Origin: Mastigias papua
Lineage: Eukaryota; Cnidaria; Scyphozoa; Rhizostomeae; Mastigiidae
NCBI GenBank assembly: GCA_964019165.1
Contig: OZ025267.1
Span: 15,069,824-15,133,823, forward strand
DNA: 64,000 nucleotides
Direction of reading: 5' to 3'
Shown: positions 1 to 36,630 of the stretch, one piece after another
Position numbering within the stretch: the stretch's first letter is position 1
Layout: each line of letters begins with the position of its first letter
The notes under the pieces: model-generated
The model's input: only the letters and a program-made list of their open reading frames with translations
Database searches by the model: none
What the model was told of the DNA's origin: nothing
Position numbers and translations under genes: made by a program

Positions 1-174
1 TTAAAGTGAACTGCTTACCTAATGCTTACCTAAAAAGCACGAGGAAAAGTTTGCGCATCTTAAAATATTTTGCAGAAGTGCAAATGTTCTGAATCACAAT
101 AATTTACTGAAATAAATCTAAATATTGTACACCATCATCAAAGGTTCAAAATGAAACTAATTAACAGTGTCAAC

Positions 175-6514
<6,340 letters not shown>

Positions 6515-7337
6515 GTTGTCCAGATAACAAACTGCCGGTTTAACCTGCTTTTCGGTCAGTAAAAATTGGACTTAAGTTATCCAAAAATTTTTAGTTCTTG
6601 ATGATCTTGATTCTACTCCTTTCTCAACAAGAAGACGATTGTTCGACTGGTATGTAATTTCCACAATGACGTCACTCTTTTCGCGAAAAGAATTGCTTGT
6701 ACGTGTTTCAACCGAATCACCACTTGTAATGTGTACTAAGTTATTTTCAATAAAGCACTCTAGCATGACTAAACCCCGAAAAATACCCCGCTACACTTCT
6801 ATACAATTGCCTTCTCTTCCATTCCTCGTACCCCAGATACACGTTGCCGACTAGACATGGCCTAAAAGTGAAATACAAGTCACGCCACTGTGACACTTCC
6901 CTCTCTGTCTTCTGAAATTATTCCTATTTGGTTTCAAGGATTTCTGGATATAGATCCAGATTTCAATTCTTTTTTTCAACTTTGGTGTTTAAATAAAAGA
7001 CAGCTCAAACACTTCTTAGTTCTTCTTGATACGTGCTTGGTTAATGTTGCATCAAAGATATCCTAGGACTGAAATTTAGACTTAGTCACGTGATGGCGTA
7101 CATGCGTAAAACCATAATGGCTGCTACCGGCTGAATATCAAAAACGCGGGAACTGACTTGAGCTAAGAAAATAAGCTTTTGTGTAAAATAGCGGTATTAG
7201 CACATGGGAGGCAGAGCTTCGGGGCTGTGGGCTGTAGCCCTTCCACTTTTTCTCGCAAATGTACTGTAGTATCCGTTTTGGTGCCCTCTATATCTCTGCT
7301 GCTTTAGTTTGTCTGCTTGGCCCCTACCCAAAGAGGC
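6515..7337. other. 5' flank of eIF5B, no gene seen
   Basis: This holds the eIF5B 5' UTR and promoter region. I see no long conserved-looking frame and no clear TATA box. The start ATG at 6514 is preceded in transcript orientation by ordinary AT-rich sequence. Confidence 0.5.
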
Positions 7338-9066
7338 CATTCAATAATTACGTAACACCCAAATTCGCTCATTTTGTCCACCTCCACCCCTTGCAATGCA
7401 TCGTAACAAATACAATATTATCCACCCAGGGGCGGATCCAGGAATAAAACTGACTGCTGCACAACATAGGAAACATTTAAGGCAAGGGCGTGGCTCAAAG
7501 CTGGCTGGTTGCCACGCCTAGTTTTGTCAGTATCATACATATATTTCAGCTGTTCAAATTATTTGCTTCTCATTCAGTGGTTCTCTCTTGAAACACACAA
7601 AAGACACAGGCCTGAATAGACATCATCCGAAAAAACAGTAAGTGCAAACAAAGAAATGGTAAAAAGAGGTCTAAAATGGATGAAAAATATATCATTGTCA
7701 TTCGTTTGTCCAAACTGGTTCCTCATCGATATTAATAAATACAAGCATTCAACTTTTATAACCGATTTCTAAAATATCCCCTTCCTCAGCACAAAAGTCG
7801 ACGTCATCGATAGCATGACGTTCAAAGCGGGCTTCCAATCTTTGAGGTTGTACTGTCCTTGTTCGGTTGTGCTGTTTATCCCATTAGCACGGAATCTCTT
7901 GGTTCTGTTACTTGTTCCACAGTGTGACGAATGATTTTCTTCCCATTTGATGCTTAAAAAATGAAGACAGCTACGAAGAATTACGAGAAACGCTTAGAAC
8001 TACCTACCCCCAAAGCGAGACGTAATTATTGATCAGCCCCTCAGTTCTGAAATCCACGAACAGTGTCTTTGAAAATATGCTTCCGGTATTGTCTTCGACG
8101 AGGGAATGAACAACATTTGTACCTAGAGACATGCAGGGCCTCAGACATGTCAACTGACTCATCAAAATGTTGAATAGCGTCTCTGAGTCTGAAGCAGCCA
8201 GCTACACTAAATCTGAACAAGCTAAACAATTGCAATTGTGCAGCGACAACCAACAATCGTGCAGCAGAACTTGACAATAGTGCGGATTACTGGTGATCTG
8301 ATTTCAGGATTGTTTTCTTTTATCTAAAATGTCAGATGATTGTGCTGCATCTCAAATTCTCGACAATGGTTTGTGCAGCACATCAAACTCGTTATGCTGC
8401 ACAATAGATTCTACTGTATCACAATCGTTTTAGAGCGCCTTACAATTGTCTCCTATCGCAGCACAATAGAATTCTGACAGGCTACAATTCAGGACACAAT
8501 ATGCGATGAGCCAAATATGGAACACTCAAGTCGTCCTCAGCACTCAGCACAAAAGTGACGACGAGACCAGGTACGGGGGTACACAAAGATCCGAACGATG
8601 CTGCGGGGGGACTTAGGAACAGTTTTCTCGAAATTCGACTGCCTTACGTAAGGCTTGTGCATTACCCTGGATCCGCCCCTGCCACCCCCCTTGATACGTA
8701 ACATTTTGAGTCTTAAGACCTCCCTATCAATGTAAGACCTTGATGATTCGTTCTATTATTAGAGACTCTTCATCAGGAGTTAAAGGAACATTCCAAACTT
8801 AATGAAACATTCCGAAATGACGGAATTGGCATTTAAATAATGTTTGCGAAGGCCGTAACAATGTTTCAGAAATGTTGAGGATACCTACATACACAAACAG
8901 CGTTGGATTGTAAGCTCAATCTTGATGCAATTGCGAGAAAAGATACATTTCAGAAAAAACCTCTGTAACATAGCAAAAGAGCTGTGACCACCCTCTAAAT
9001 TTTCGTAACAGTTCGTAACAAAAATGACCATACCCCACCCCTCAGGCGATACGTAATTTTTTAAAT
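7338..9066. mobile_element. Non-autonomous DNA element with ATTACGTA-type ends (outer element of a nest)
   Basis: The left end CATTCAATAATTACGTAAC and the right end (reverse complement) ATTTAAAAAATTACGTATC are similar inverted repeats. The interior has several CGTAAC motifs near both ends (about 7401, 8694, 9004, 9014). The middle is interrupted by a different element at 7427-8681. No transposase frame is seen. The outer borders are approximate because no clean target duplication was found. Confidence 0.5.
7427..8681. mobile_element. 1255-bp DNA element with CAGGGGCGGATCCAGG inverted repeats, inserted in another element
   Basis: Both ends carry the same 16-base inverted repeat CAGGGGCGGATCCAGG. 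CCACC directly flanks both sides (7422-7426 and 8682-8686), consistent with a 5-base target duplication. The interior lacks a recognisable transposase. It contains a stretch, about 8215-8480, rich in repeated CACAAT and GCAGCACA words. Ends beginning CAG with a GGGGCGG block are seen in hAT-like and related non-autonomous families, but the 5-base duplication leaves the superfamily open. Confidence 0.5.
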
Positions 9067-9429
9067 ATTGATGTTACTCTTACATACCGCATCCTTCCGA
9101 GAGAAGGAATTGACCCTACAGAATGATTTCTCCCTAAAAGAGAGGATATTCGTTCTGTTTTCGCCTCAAAAAACTTCAGCCAAGGCCCTCTTTTAAGGAA
9201 TCATATTGGCACAATAGCATCATTTTCTTTCGACTTTCGTCTGTTACGTACTTTTGTTGTGTTACTGTTCCTCTGTTTTCTTTGATTTTCAATTTTCTTT
9301 TCCCCTTATGTTGATTTCATTCGTACCTTTTCCTTTTCTAATTATTTTGATATTATTGAAGAAGAATCAGTTTAAAAAATTAATCGAGAAGAAGAAATTA
9401 GAACTTCAGAGTAAGACTCTGAAACAAAT

Positions 9430-11625
9430 TGTATCAATAAGAAACATAATGAAGAGATCATAATGAGCAAATTAACTACGTTGAAGCAATAGGCAGTAGC
9501 CAGTGGATAAACATGTTTAAATCATTGTTGTAATCTGGAAAACAGATAGGTCTCTCAGATCCTAGGGAAAACTTAGAAACTGATTCTACTATGACCAACA
9601 AAATAACTTTAACTGAGTTACAGACTGCTACAATGAAACTGATACAAAGTAAATCTCCAGGTATAGACTAAATATTAAATGATATGATTATTTATTGTAT
9701 TGAGACATGCCCTGAGATATTTTAAAATTTGGTTAATAGTCTTTTACACTATGGGGTGTTCCCAGAAACATGGTCTCAAAAGCGTAATAGTCCCCATACA
9801 CAAAAATGATATATGATGTTAGCAACCAATTACAGAGGGATAGCTTTACTGTCATGCATAGGAAAGTTTTTTAATGTAATTATAATTGAAAGAATAACGA
9901 GTACATTCATTAGCCGATTATTATCTGAATAATAAAAAACCAAACTTGATGCTGCCTTCATTGACTTTGAGAAGGCATACGACAAGGTATCCAGAGACAT
10001 ACTACTTAGAAACCTCCACGAGAAAGCATTTATAACAATTGGTCATAAACAAACAGACTTCTTGATATAAACATTGGAGTTAAACAAGGATGCATACTTA
10101 GCCCAACTTTATTTAATATATGTATTAATGATCTTCCAGAACTTTTAATAAGAACGAATCTGAACCAGCAACTATAAGAAATATAAAGGAAGTATCACTT
10201 TTCTGGGCAGAAGATATAGTAATTTTGTCAGAATCAAAGAACGGCTTATCACACTGTGTAAACCAATTAGACAACTACTACTATCAAAACGAAATGAAAG
10301 TGAATGTTGCTAATACAAAATGTATTATATTCAATAGAAGTGACAGAACAATATATACAAACAAATTGTATTGTCAGAACGAAGAACTAGAAGTTGTTAA
10401 ACGCTTTAACTATTTATGATTTCTATTAACATCGTCTTTCTCTGTTAAAAATTTTCTTGATGACCTGTACAGAAGAGGATTGAAGGCATACTTCAAACTC
10501 AGAAACTGTTTAGGAGTGAATTTTAGAAACCATACCAAATTATCGCTCGATTTATTTGATACTTTAGTAAAAACTATAATAATACATGGAATAGAACTTT
10601 TAGGTGTTAAAAGCAGGGATTTGATGTTAGGAATCCAATTGGAAAATTGAACATTAAATTATGTAAGCATATTTTGGAGTAGCGAAACAAACTTTCAATT
10701 TTAGTTGCCGATGCGAATTTGGACGGAAACAATTGCACATATCAGGCTTTAAAGCAATCATTGGTATTTGGTTTAGTATAATTAATGACCCAATGACTGT
10801 TCTTCTTAAAATAATATGTACAGAAAATGCAACTAATAGACTCACTTGGACGCAAAGTTTGAAAGAAATTATTGTAAAGCATGGTTTAGGCGATATATGG
10901 GCAATTTCCCATAATAATACAAGTAACGAACATCCACTTCATAGATAACTAATAAAATACAGTACGTATATCAACGCATTACTGATATTAGAGTATAGAA
11001 TGCTATGTCTAGTCTACGACAAAAGTAAAAAGCCCTACTGTACGGAAAACAATAAGTAAATTTTGATAATCCGATCATAAACTTAAAATAGAAACTCAGA
11101 GATACTCGAGGCCAAGACTAAGCATAGATCAATGAATTTGTACCACATGCGGAGAAACAGAGGAGATGAAAATTAAACAAAATTGAAAGAGAAAAGACCT
11201 TTGCAAAAATATCACTACATACCAAGTGTTTTAACATAGTGTTTTAGCAAACTCGATGAGACGGCAAAGTTCATTTTTCTGCAACACAGCGACCAAATCT
11301 GAATATATTTCAGTTCATAAATAAGTGTCTAGAAAATAGTTATCCACAAAATGAAACAACGTGATCCTTCATACTTTAATAAATTAGATCGCAAATTTTA
11401 ATTAACATATGCATTGATTATAATAGCCATAAAATAAGTAGATAAGAGTATTTTTGTTTGTTCGGTTGACCGTTATCTATTGTACTCATTCCTCTTCTTG
11501 TTGTCTTTAAAGCAGTTTTAGCTTTAACCATGTTATGTTAACGCTTTATGTTTATTCCTCAATAGCTGTTTTTACCTATGCAATGCAAACTGTACGTAGG
11601 CTATTGGTAGAAATGAAAACCTGAA
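9430..11625 (+). pseudogene. Non-LTR retrotransposon (LINE), decayed reverse transcriptase and 3' end
   Basis: Disrupted frames read in order: KSPGID and GVFPETWSQ (about 9650-9770), ATNYRGIALLSCIGKF (about 9820), AFIDFEKAYDKVSRDIL (about 9955), VKQGCILSPTLFNICINDL (about 10080), then a longer open stretch with KVNVANTKCIIFNRS (10225-10419). These are consecutive reverse-transcriptase motifs of Jockey/I/CR1-like LINEs. The active-site region appears mutated (FWAEDIVIL where a Y/F-x-D-D is expected). From about 11040 to 11620 it has a 3' region that is repeated at 50770-51290. Many stops and frameshifts make it inactive. Confidence 0.5.
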
Positions 11626-12611
11626 ATTTGAAAAATCCGATATTAATAGTTGAATTGCAAGCGTCATTCATGATGGGACCAGATGGCCTTGTGTCTTTCC
11701 CAGCCATGAATGGGAAATATAAATTGTATTTATTTTATTTGTTTTATTTAGATTTAGGTTTTGTTGTTGTAGGAAAAGATTTTCCGAAATTAAAACTTCT
11801 TGGTGTCACGCAGGGCTATTATGAGGGGCAAAATCCAGAGTTTGGTTTCAGGAAAATTATGGGAGGGGGTAGGATTTTTAAAGCCACGCTCTTCTAAAAC
11901 TTTTGGAGTGTGGTGTTAAAGTGCTCAATTCATTGCTTAATCATTTTCTTGTCTAATTCATGTGGCAAGTCTCTGAACACATATTTTCGCGATACGAAAT
12001 ATTATTGGTTGGGAGGTCATGGTTACTCTTCGTGCAAGCGTGGGGCGGGCAGAGGTCAATATCCGTCAAAATTTGCGTAACGTATTTTTGTGTCATTTAA
12101 CGTCTAGCAATACTATAGTATCCATACTATAGTTTGCCACCAAATAGTTTATCCTCAACTAAGAAGAAAGCGCTCCCTTCCGTTGTTTATCATGGAAGTT
12201 CAAGAGGGTGAAATATAAATAAAGAGTGCTGGATTAAAGAATAAGTACAATGTTGTAGAGCATAACTAGAACACTTGTATCTAGCTCTGTCTGTTCTTGA
12301 AGTAATGGCTTCTATCTAGTAATATTCTAGCCAAAGGTAAATATATTATTGCAACCCGAGGAACGATTTCATTGAGAGAATTACTTTTCTACAAAATCTA
12401 CTCGTAGCACTTTCCTGAGCAAGTCGCGTGCAGGTTGCATTACATAATAAAAGTATTATATTTAGTTGCGTAAGTATATATGGGAATCACCCGTCATAGT
12501 AGAAGGAGATTCCACTGGATGTTTAGACATATACTGCTCCTATTTAACTCTAATCTTTTGGCAATACGACACAAGCTTACACATACTGAATTGCAGTAGG
12601 TTTTCTCGAAA
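11626..12611. other. LONRF 5' flank, no gene seen
   Basis: The stretch includes a GC-richer patch near 11800-11920 and 12030-12080 that looks like worn mobile-element sequence, then ordinary AT-rich DNA up to the LONRF start codon. No clear TATA box or conserved frame was identified. Confidence 0.5.
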
Positions 12612-30558
<17,947 letters not shown>

Positions 30559-32949
30559 TGATCCACAGCAACAATATGAAATTCCAGTCAAACATTGGAT
30601 TCTGGATGAATGGTCTACTGGAACAAGCTGGTAGAACCATGGCTCCGCAGAGCCCTACAGACCAGAGATGTTGCTTTGCTTTTATCATGGATTTTAGTGC
30701 ATATTCAAGATATTTTTTGTCACCTCATTTCCTCTTGAAAGTTAAAAATAGTGTGGAAATGATGCGAGTATTATGGAAATCCTGTAATGTTCCATCCAGA
30801 ATTAATTAAGGAACAGACATAAGGCAAATGGAAGGCCTTTCAGGTTCAGTATAAGTAAGTGTCCTAATTTTTGTGTTAAACTCATTAAGTTCAAGAGGTA
30901 TTGCATATCAGCCTTTGCATGAAAGAGGCATCCCATTCTTGTTGCTATCTTAATTGTTTTTGTATTAAATTGTAATTATTCATTTCTGTGGCAGAGTAGA
31001 CTTCTCTGTCTTTATTACCGAACAAATTCTTGTATTAAAGGATAAGACTTTCAAAAAAAGTAATTATATTAATAAGGCATGCTTGTCATCCAATTTACTT
31101 GTATGCTGACAGTACCTTCGTGCATAAAAACCTTGAATTTGTAGATATAGATTTTAATTTATTTATGTTTTTCCTGTCAACAAGGCATTGTTTGCACTTC
31201 AGCTTCACCAATCTAGGTCATCATTGGGACACTCCTATCTATTTAAAGTCAGTGTCCACTAGAGATTCAAGACATTTGCACACTTTAATAAGAATACCTT
31301 ATTATTTTCTGAGTACTAACATTCTTGAATGTTTCGGCCCCAAGATTATTCTTAGAGAATCCTTGAATAACAAAATGTGTGATGCCGCTTTTAAATCACA
31401 AAGAAAAATTCAAGTATTTTGATGCGTTGGTTCTCAATGAAAACAAATGAAGAACAGAACAGAACTGAACAAAAAATATGGTTTCTTTTGTATAAACTTT
31501 AATGTAAAAGTACTGCCTTGTTCCTGAAAATCCCAAATAAATAAGATTCTAGGTCTTGATGAAGCCTATCCTTTGCATAATTCTTACAGCAAATTTGAGT
31601 TTTAATATTCTAACGGACTACATTCTTATAAAAAGTGTGCATGCACGTCTATTTATCAGAAAGATTTTTTCGCCCAACGCTGAAACTTTCCCGTCTTTCT
31701 CAGCACTGAAACTTTCTTAAGACACCTTTGTTAGGACTTTGTTAGCAAGAATGGCCGAGTTGGCCTAACCTTCAGTATTACACAGACAGATACTACACAA
31801 ACATAACATTCTAGCACATAGGTTAGAACAAAAAAAACTATACTAAGTAAGTAAATCGATTTATTTCTTGCGTGTATAGTTGAATTTTAAAGATATATGA
31901 CTTATCAACTTTCTTCGGTCTCAGAAATCCAGTACTGAACTTTATTAACTTCAAGTAGCCTAGTACTAGTTTCTTGTTTACCATTTTCTTATTACAAAAA
32001 CGTGCACCTTAGAAATTTGTGCAAAACTGCCAGATTGACTCAGGACAACATGTTTCTTAGAAATTTTTATGCTTGGTTGAATGATCTTTTAATTATTGTT
32101 CAAAGTTGGTAGAAAATGACTCTTGGTAACATCCAGTTAAGTGCGCAAAGCTTAAAGTGCTCTTAACTTGAAAGCTCCCAAAAGTCGATGGACTTGGTCG
32201 ATGCAAAATCTTGTATCTGATGTATATGTTGATTAAGACATCGATTGGACTTGTAATTTTACCAACGTGACTATTCGCGTTACAAACAGCTTATTGTAAA
32301 GTTTAACGTATTTGACCATAGTGCAAAACGTAACTTTTTGAATATTTTGATATTTAACTGTTGCTGTCCTTCTTACCCAAGATTTTCCGTCACTGCAGTT
32401 GTTCTCTTTTTCAAGGTCTCATTGTTATTAACGGAGCATTCCTCTAATGGCTGGTTTTAATATGTATTTAAAATGCGCTCTATAACGTATTTTGACTTAC
32501 TTTATCGAAATTCAGGGTAAGTGATTTTCATGACATATAGCATGATCGTGCGTATACGACCTCATCAGGACCTGTTTTAGCATACTGACTGCGTGTAAGC
32601 CCATTCTAGCTCACTCAGTGGCCCTTCCTGTCACAAGAACTGGCCCCCTAGTTTAGAGGTCACCTATATCCTTCGCGTGCACTTTTCACTACTTCGAAAG
32701 ACAAAGCATTAAGTTAAACTCATTTCATAACAAATGGCTATACGCACGTACCCTTCAATTACATGTTCTCATGAATGTTCTGCATGCTACAGTCACTTTC
32801 CTTTCCATTGGAATAGAAGAATGGTTTCTTTGTTTACAGAATAACTGCTAGCCTACACCGAACATACATAAGATACAAATGTTCCAACATTTTGCTTAAA
32901 TTATGGCTATCACTGAAAATATCAAAGTACTTGGGCTTAGGTTACTAAT
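30559..32949. other. LONRF 3' flank, no gene seen
   Basis: A candidate polyadenylation signal ATTAAA lies at 31034-31039, so roughly the first 500 bases are probably 3' UTR. At about 31557-31643 there is a further single copy of the ATTCTTATAAA module described at 15028-17275. The rest is AT-rich with no supported frame. Confidence 0.5.
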
Positions 32950-33228
32950 AAGACCAAACTTTTGTCTCGCTAAACTTAGTTGTTACTTTTTGGTGGCAAA
33001 AAGCGACGCTTGACCAAGGCTTTTCAATTAAGTCCGAGCGTTATAAAAAGTACGGAAAAATCTGCGCCAAACACGAAGCTCTTTCAAAGTAACGATACAT
33101 TTACCTTGCATCAACAAGTACTTGAGTTTAACACGACAATAGTGCAACGTATAACCTGAGTCTGCATTCATCGCCAGATTTTTGCCAAATTAAGTGAATT
33201 AAGCTTAGCGAAACGAAAGTTTGGTCCG
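32950..33228. repeat. MITE-like segment with ~30-base imperfect inverted ends
   Basis: AGACCAAACTTTTGTCTCGC at about 32951 and the reverse complement of 33199-33228 (GACCAAACTTTCGTTTCGCT) match over about 30 bases with several substitutions. The interior is about 220 bases and non-coding. No target duplication could be confirmed. Confidence 0.5.
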
Positions 33229-33755
33229 AAAAAGTCCTCAAAGCTATCACATCTGTGTTCAATATTGCTTTCACTCCTCTACTCGCAAGGATGTTGGGGG
33301 TGGACAAAGTTTGATACTAAGAAAACTTGAAAAATGGCAAGCCATCCCAAAACAGTAGGTACGTGTACATTGACAAACTTTATCAATCAAGTCCACAGCT
33401 CGTTAAAGCTGTGCTGAGACAACGTAGCTATCATAAAATATTAACTTTTCGACCCGACCCCATTAATTGTTAAAAAAAGCATTTTTTTGCTTAAAAGGTT
33501 ACTAAATATTCCACCACTGAATGGAATTTCACAATGACTGCCTGGAATTTCGGAACAGTTTGCCCATTCATTTTCATTATGTTGGGGACAAAATTTTTGT
33601 TTCCATAGCTGCTCTGCCATCCTGGCCTCCCTTGGAATCGTTTCGAAACTTTTGGATAGAGGAGTGTGTTTCTGTGTTAATCATTTTTAGTGATGGATGT
33701 TTTACTGTATAATATCTTAAATAACTTATTATTGAGATTTTACTATTATATTGAC

Positions 33756-34512
33756 GAGGTTCGTATAGGGGGGGTTTGTTTCCCTGTTCCCTTCAAAATT
33801 TATCATTTGTTCCCATGTTCCCTAAGGAATTTTTAAAATGTTCCCTGCAAAAATGCTTGTCAAACAATTACCGTCAAGGTACCTTCTACAACTTCATTTT
33901 AGCATTTTCAAATCATTGCGTTCAGAGAAACTGTTTTTGTATCGAAACAAACCAGAGAGAATAAAACAAACCAGTCGGTTGTTCTTTATTTCTTTTCAAG
34001 GTTCTTTTTGTGATCCTTGTTTCAAAAAGCAGTTACAAGCCAGTCATTAATTATCTTTTAGCTTATGCTCTGATGTAAGTTAAGTATGAGGCCCTACAGT
34101 TTAAAACTGATCTTATATCTTCTTACCAACAAGTTCTCGCTCAGATTTTATCAGCTTGATGAAAACATCTTTTCACTGCTCTGGTGTGTCAATTGAGAAT
34201 ATTCTGTCTCTTGCACCGTCCTTTTAGTTGGGAACGGATTTCATGTTCAACAGTTTCAATGTAAATTTATCGATGTTCTGCTCTTCACATCGTGACCCAG
34301 AAAGCACACAAAAAATAGTGTAAAGCGCAAAGAGGAACGAAAATTACTTAATTTTGATAACTTTTTATCATTCAACTGTTTTCTCAAAAAAGTTATATAA
34401 TCTGATCTCTGAAAAAAAACTGCTTGTTCCCTTGTTCCTTGTCCCTTGTTCCCTGTTCCCCAATCATTTGTAGGCATGTCCACCTGCTCCCCAGAACCCC
34501 TATACGACCCTC
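33756..34512. mobile_element. 757-bp non-autonomous DNA element with 6-bp target duplication
   Basis: The left end GAGGTTCGTATAGGGG and the right end (reverse complement) GAGGGTCGTATAGGGG are inverted repeats. The hexamer ATTGAC flanks both sides (33750-33755 and 34513-34518). Both subterminal regions are rich in GTTCCC/TGTTCCC words (33780-33845 and about 34420-34465). No transposase frame is visible. Confidence 0.5.
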
Positions 34513-34518
34513 ATTGAC

Positions 34519-35030
34519 ACTGCATAAAATTGACAATAACAGTATTGGAGTTTGCAACAGTTAATTTTTCAAACGTTAGCTGAGAACTACAAATGACAAA
34601 TGTTTTAGATGTCCATATTCTCGCCAGCTTGGTGAGGTGAATAACCGCAGAGAGCTACAGAAAAAATAAAACACCATATTATTACTATGTCAGGAGTCAG
34701 GACCACTAGAAGACTATAAGGCCAATGGGCACAAAGGAATTAATTTCATAATGGCGACACTGTGCGTATCCTAATCATACTAAAGTCTTTGATGCAAAAT
34801 GCTTCTTGATTTTCGATCGAATTCAAAGACTTAATGTTGCGTCGCCTATCTTGAAGCAAATCTTGATGGTGATAACAATCAAAACGACAACTGTTTTCGG
34901 TTACGCACTTTTTGAACGACCCCGTATTCCATCTACCAACCTCGTATTCACAGAGTAGCATCGCAAAGTTACAGATTACGTTACAGAGTAAAGAAGCAAA
35001 GTAAACACAACACAAGCGTACTCCTGGAAA
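34519..35030. other. Upstream region of thyroglobulin-domain gene, no gene seen
   Basis: Unique-looking sequence with no supported coding frame. It would contain the promoter of the gene starting near 35031 if that start is right. Confidence 0.5.
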
Positions 35031-36076
35031 ATGGAGATTCAATTGCTACCGATCAAGTTGATATGCATACTACTGGTAGGTTCCTCAAGCATTGCGTCTT
35101 GCCTGGGCTATTCTAATGGGAACTGGCCTGTTTAATTCATGTTTAAAGAAGCTTTGTCATCTAGATATCATGAAGCAAGTCTCTACTTTCGGTTGTTACG
35201 CTCTTGCAAAACCAAGTACTGAACATGCACGAAAAGAGCCATTCTGACGATCATTTCGTTTCTTTTTTCTTATTCTTTGTTAACAAATGTATTTTTTTGT
35301 TAATATACTTGAAACTTTGATTTACTTTTGCTCGCCATGGACATATTCTAAGAGTACTAAGTCTTGCGCGGAAGCAAATCAGATGACGTGTCTAGCTAAC
35401 TTTCCTTATTTTTCCCAATAGTCAATATCTGATAGTTAATTTCATTTGTGTGCTTCAATAAGTCTCCTGGTCAGCAATACTTGTCCCCTGTTTCACTAAA
35501 GTTTCTTTTACCTTCCAAGCTAATTGGATCAGTGACATCGAAACCCAACGGTGAGCTCTTACTTAATTTGTACTCCTTCGCTCTTTGCAGGCTCATATCC
35601 TGCTTTAAGAAGTAGATATCTCATTATAATTTTGACTGTTCATAATTAATTATAAGAATATGTGTAGTCTAATTATCTCTATGGACTATATCTAGTATCT
35701 TGTTTACAATAAGATATTGTTTAGAGTATCTTACCCATCACTGCTTCTAGGTTTATTTGTAAGGCATTATGTTATTTTGTCTGCAAGTGTAATATCTTTC
35801 ACCCTTATCAATTCACCTGAGCTGCCTTAGCATGACCTGAGTTAGCAAATAGAATATGTACATATGTATTCATGTACATGTATAGGCTGCTTCTGAGCTA
35901 GGCAATGATTACTTTAAAAATATGAGAATGGTCATTCATAAGCTTTGTGTCTACATCTACTGACACATTGCATTCTTTGAGGAATTTGCATTTGTGGGGA
36001 AATCTTTCAACAGTGCCAGAGAGATGTGGCTCTGGATGAATTGAACTCAATAGGGCCACACCCTTTGGATATGTTG
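35031..36076 (+). CDS. Candidate 5' exons of the thyroglobulin type-1 domain gene (uncertain)
   Basis: Two possible exons. Exon 35031-35075 starts with ATG, encodes MEIQLLPIKLICILL (signal-peptide-like) and ends at GTAGGT in phase 0. Exon 36014-36076, preceded by CAACAG, reads CQRDVALDELNSIGPHPLDM plus Leu and ends before GTAGAA in phase 0. Its Cys-x-x-x-x-Ala-Leu start looks like the first third of a thyroglobulin type-1 domain. The phases of these two agree with each other but not with the firm exon at 36631, which needs one preceding base, so at least one more exon or a different border is missing. Confidence 0.5.
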
Positions 36077-36630
36077 GTAGAAGTATACAACCAGGGCTTG
36101 GAAAAATATGTTTTTCTTGGCAACAAAAATAAAATTCAAATTACCTTCAAAGCAATATCAAAATTTCCTGCAGCTGCTAGTTATGTTTCCTGTTGGTTAC
36201 TCCATGTAGTAGGGTATAATACAAATTAAACACAATTTTTAAAAAATAATTAAGAAACTGTTTGGAACTTCCTCCCAGGAATTATTGTATGATATTTCCT
36301 GGCAACACTGCAGCTGGTATTACTGACCATTTTCAAGCTCTGTACTATCATTCTATGTTCACAGTGATAAAGTCATACTTTTTCACATAATGCCAGAGCT
36401 CCTTAAAGTGTACCATTCTCTACTTAGAAAAGTTCATGAGTGGGTCCAAGCAATTGGGAGAATTCCTAGATTTTACTAGTAACTACTGTGGAAATCTCTC
36501 TAGACATTATTTTGTTATAAAATACCCAATATCTACACTAGCCTATTAGTTTCATTGTTGTGCTGAAAAAATCCTGATGAACCACTTATCTGTCAAAACA
36601 TTTGTTGATAATTCATATTGCTATTTGCAG

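Noticed and set aside
36077..36250. Continuation of exon 36014-36076 as a longer coding exon
   Set aside because: The frame stays open to about 36229 but loses the cysteine pattern of a thyroglobulin domain right after the GTAGAA donor.
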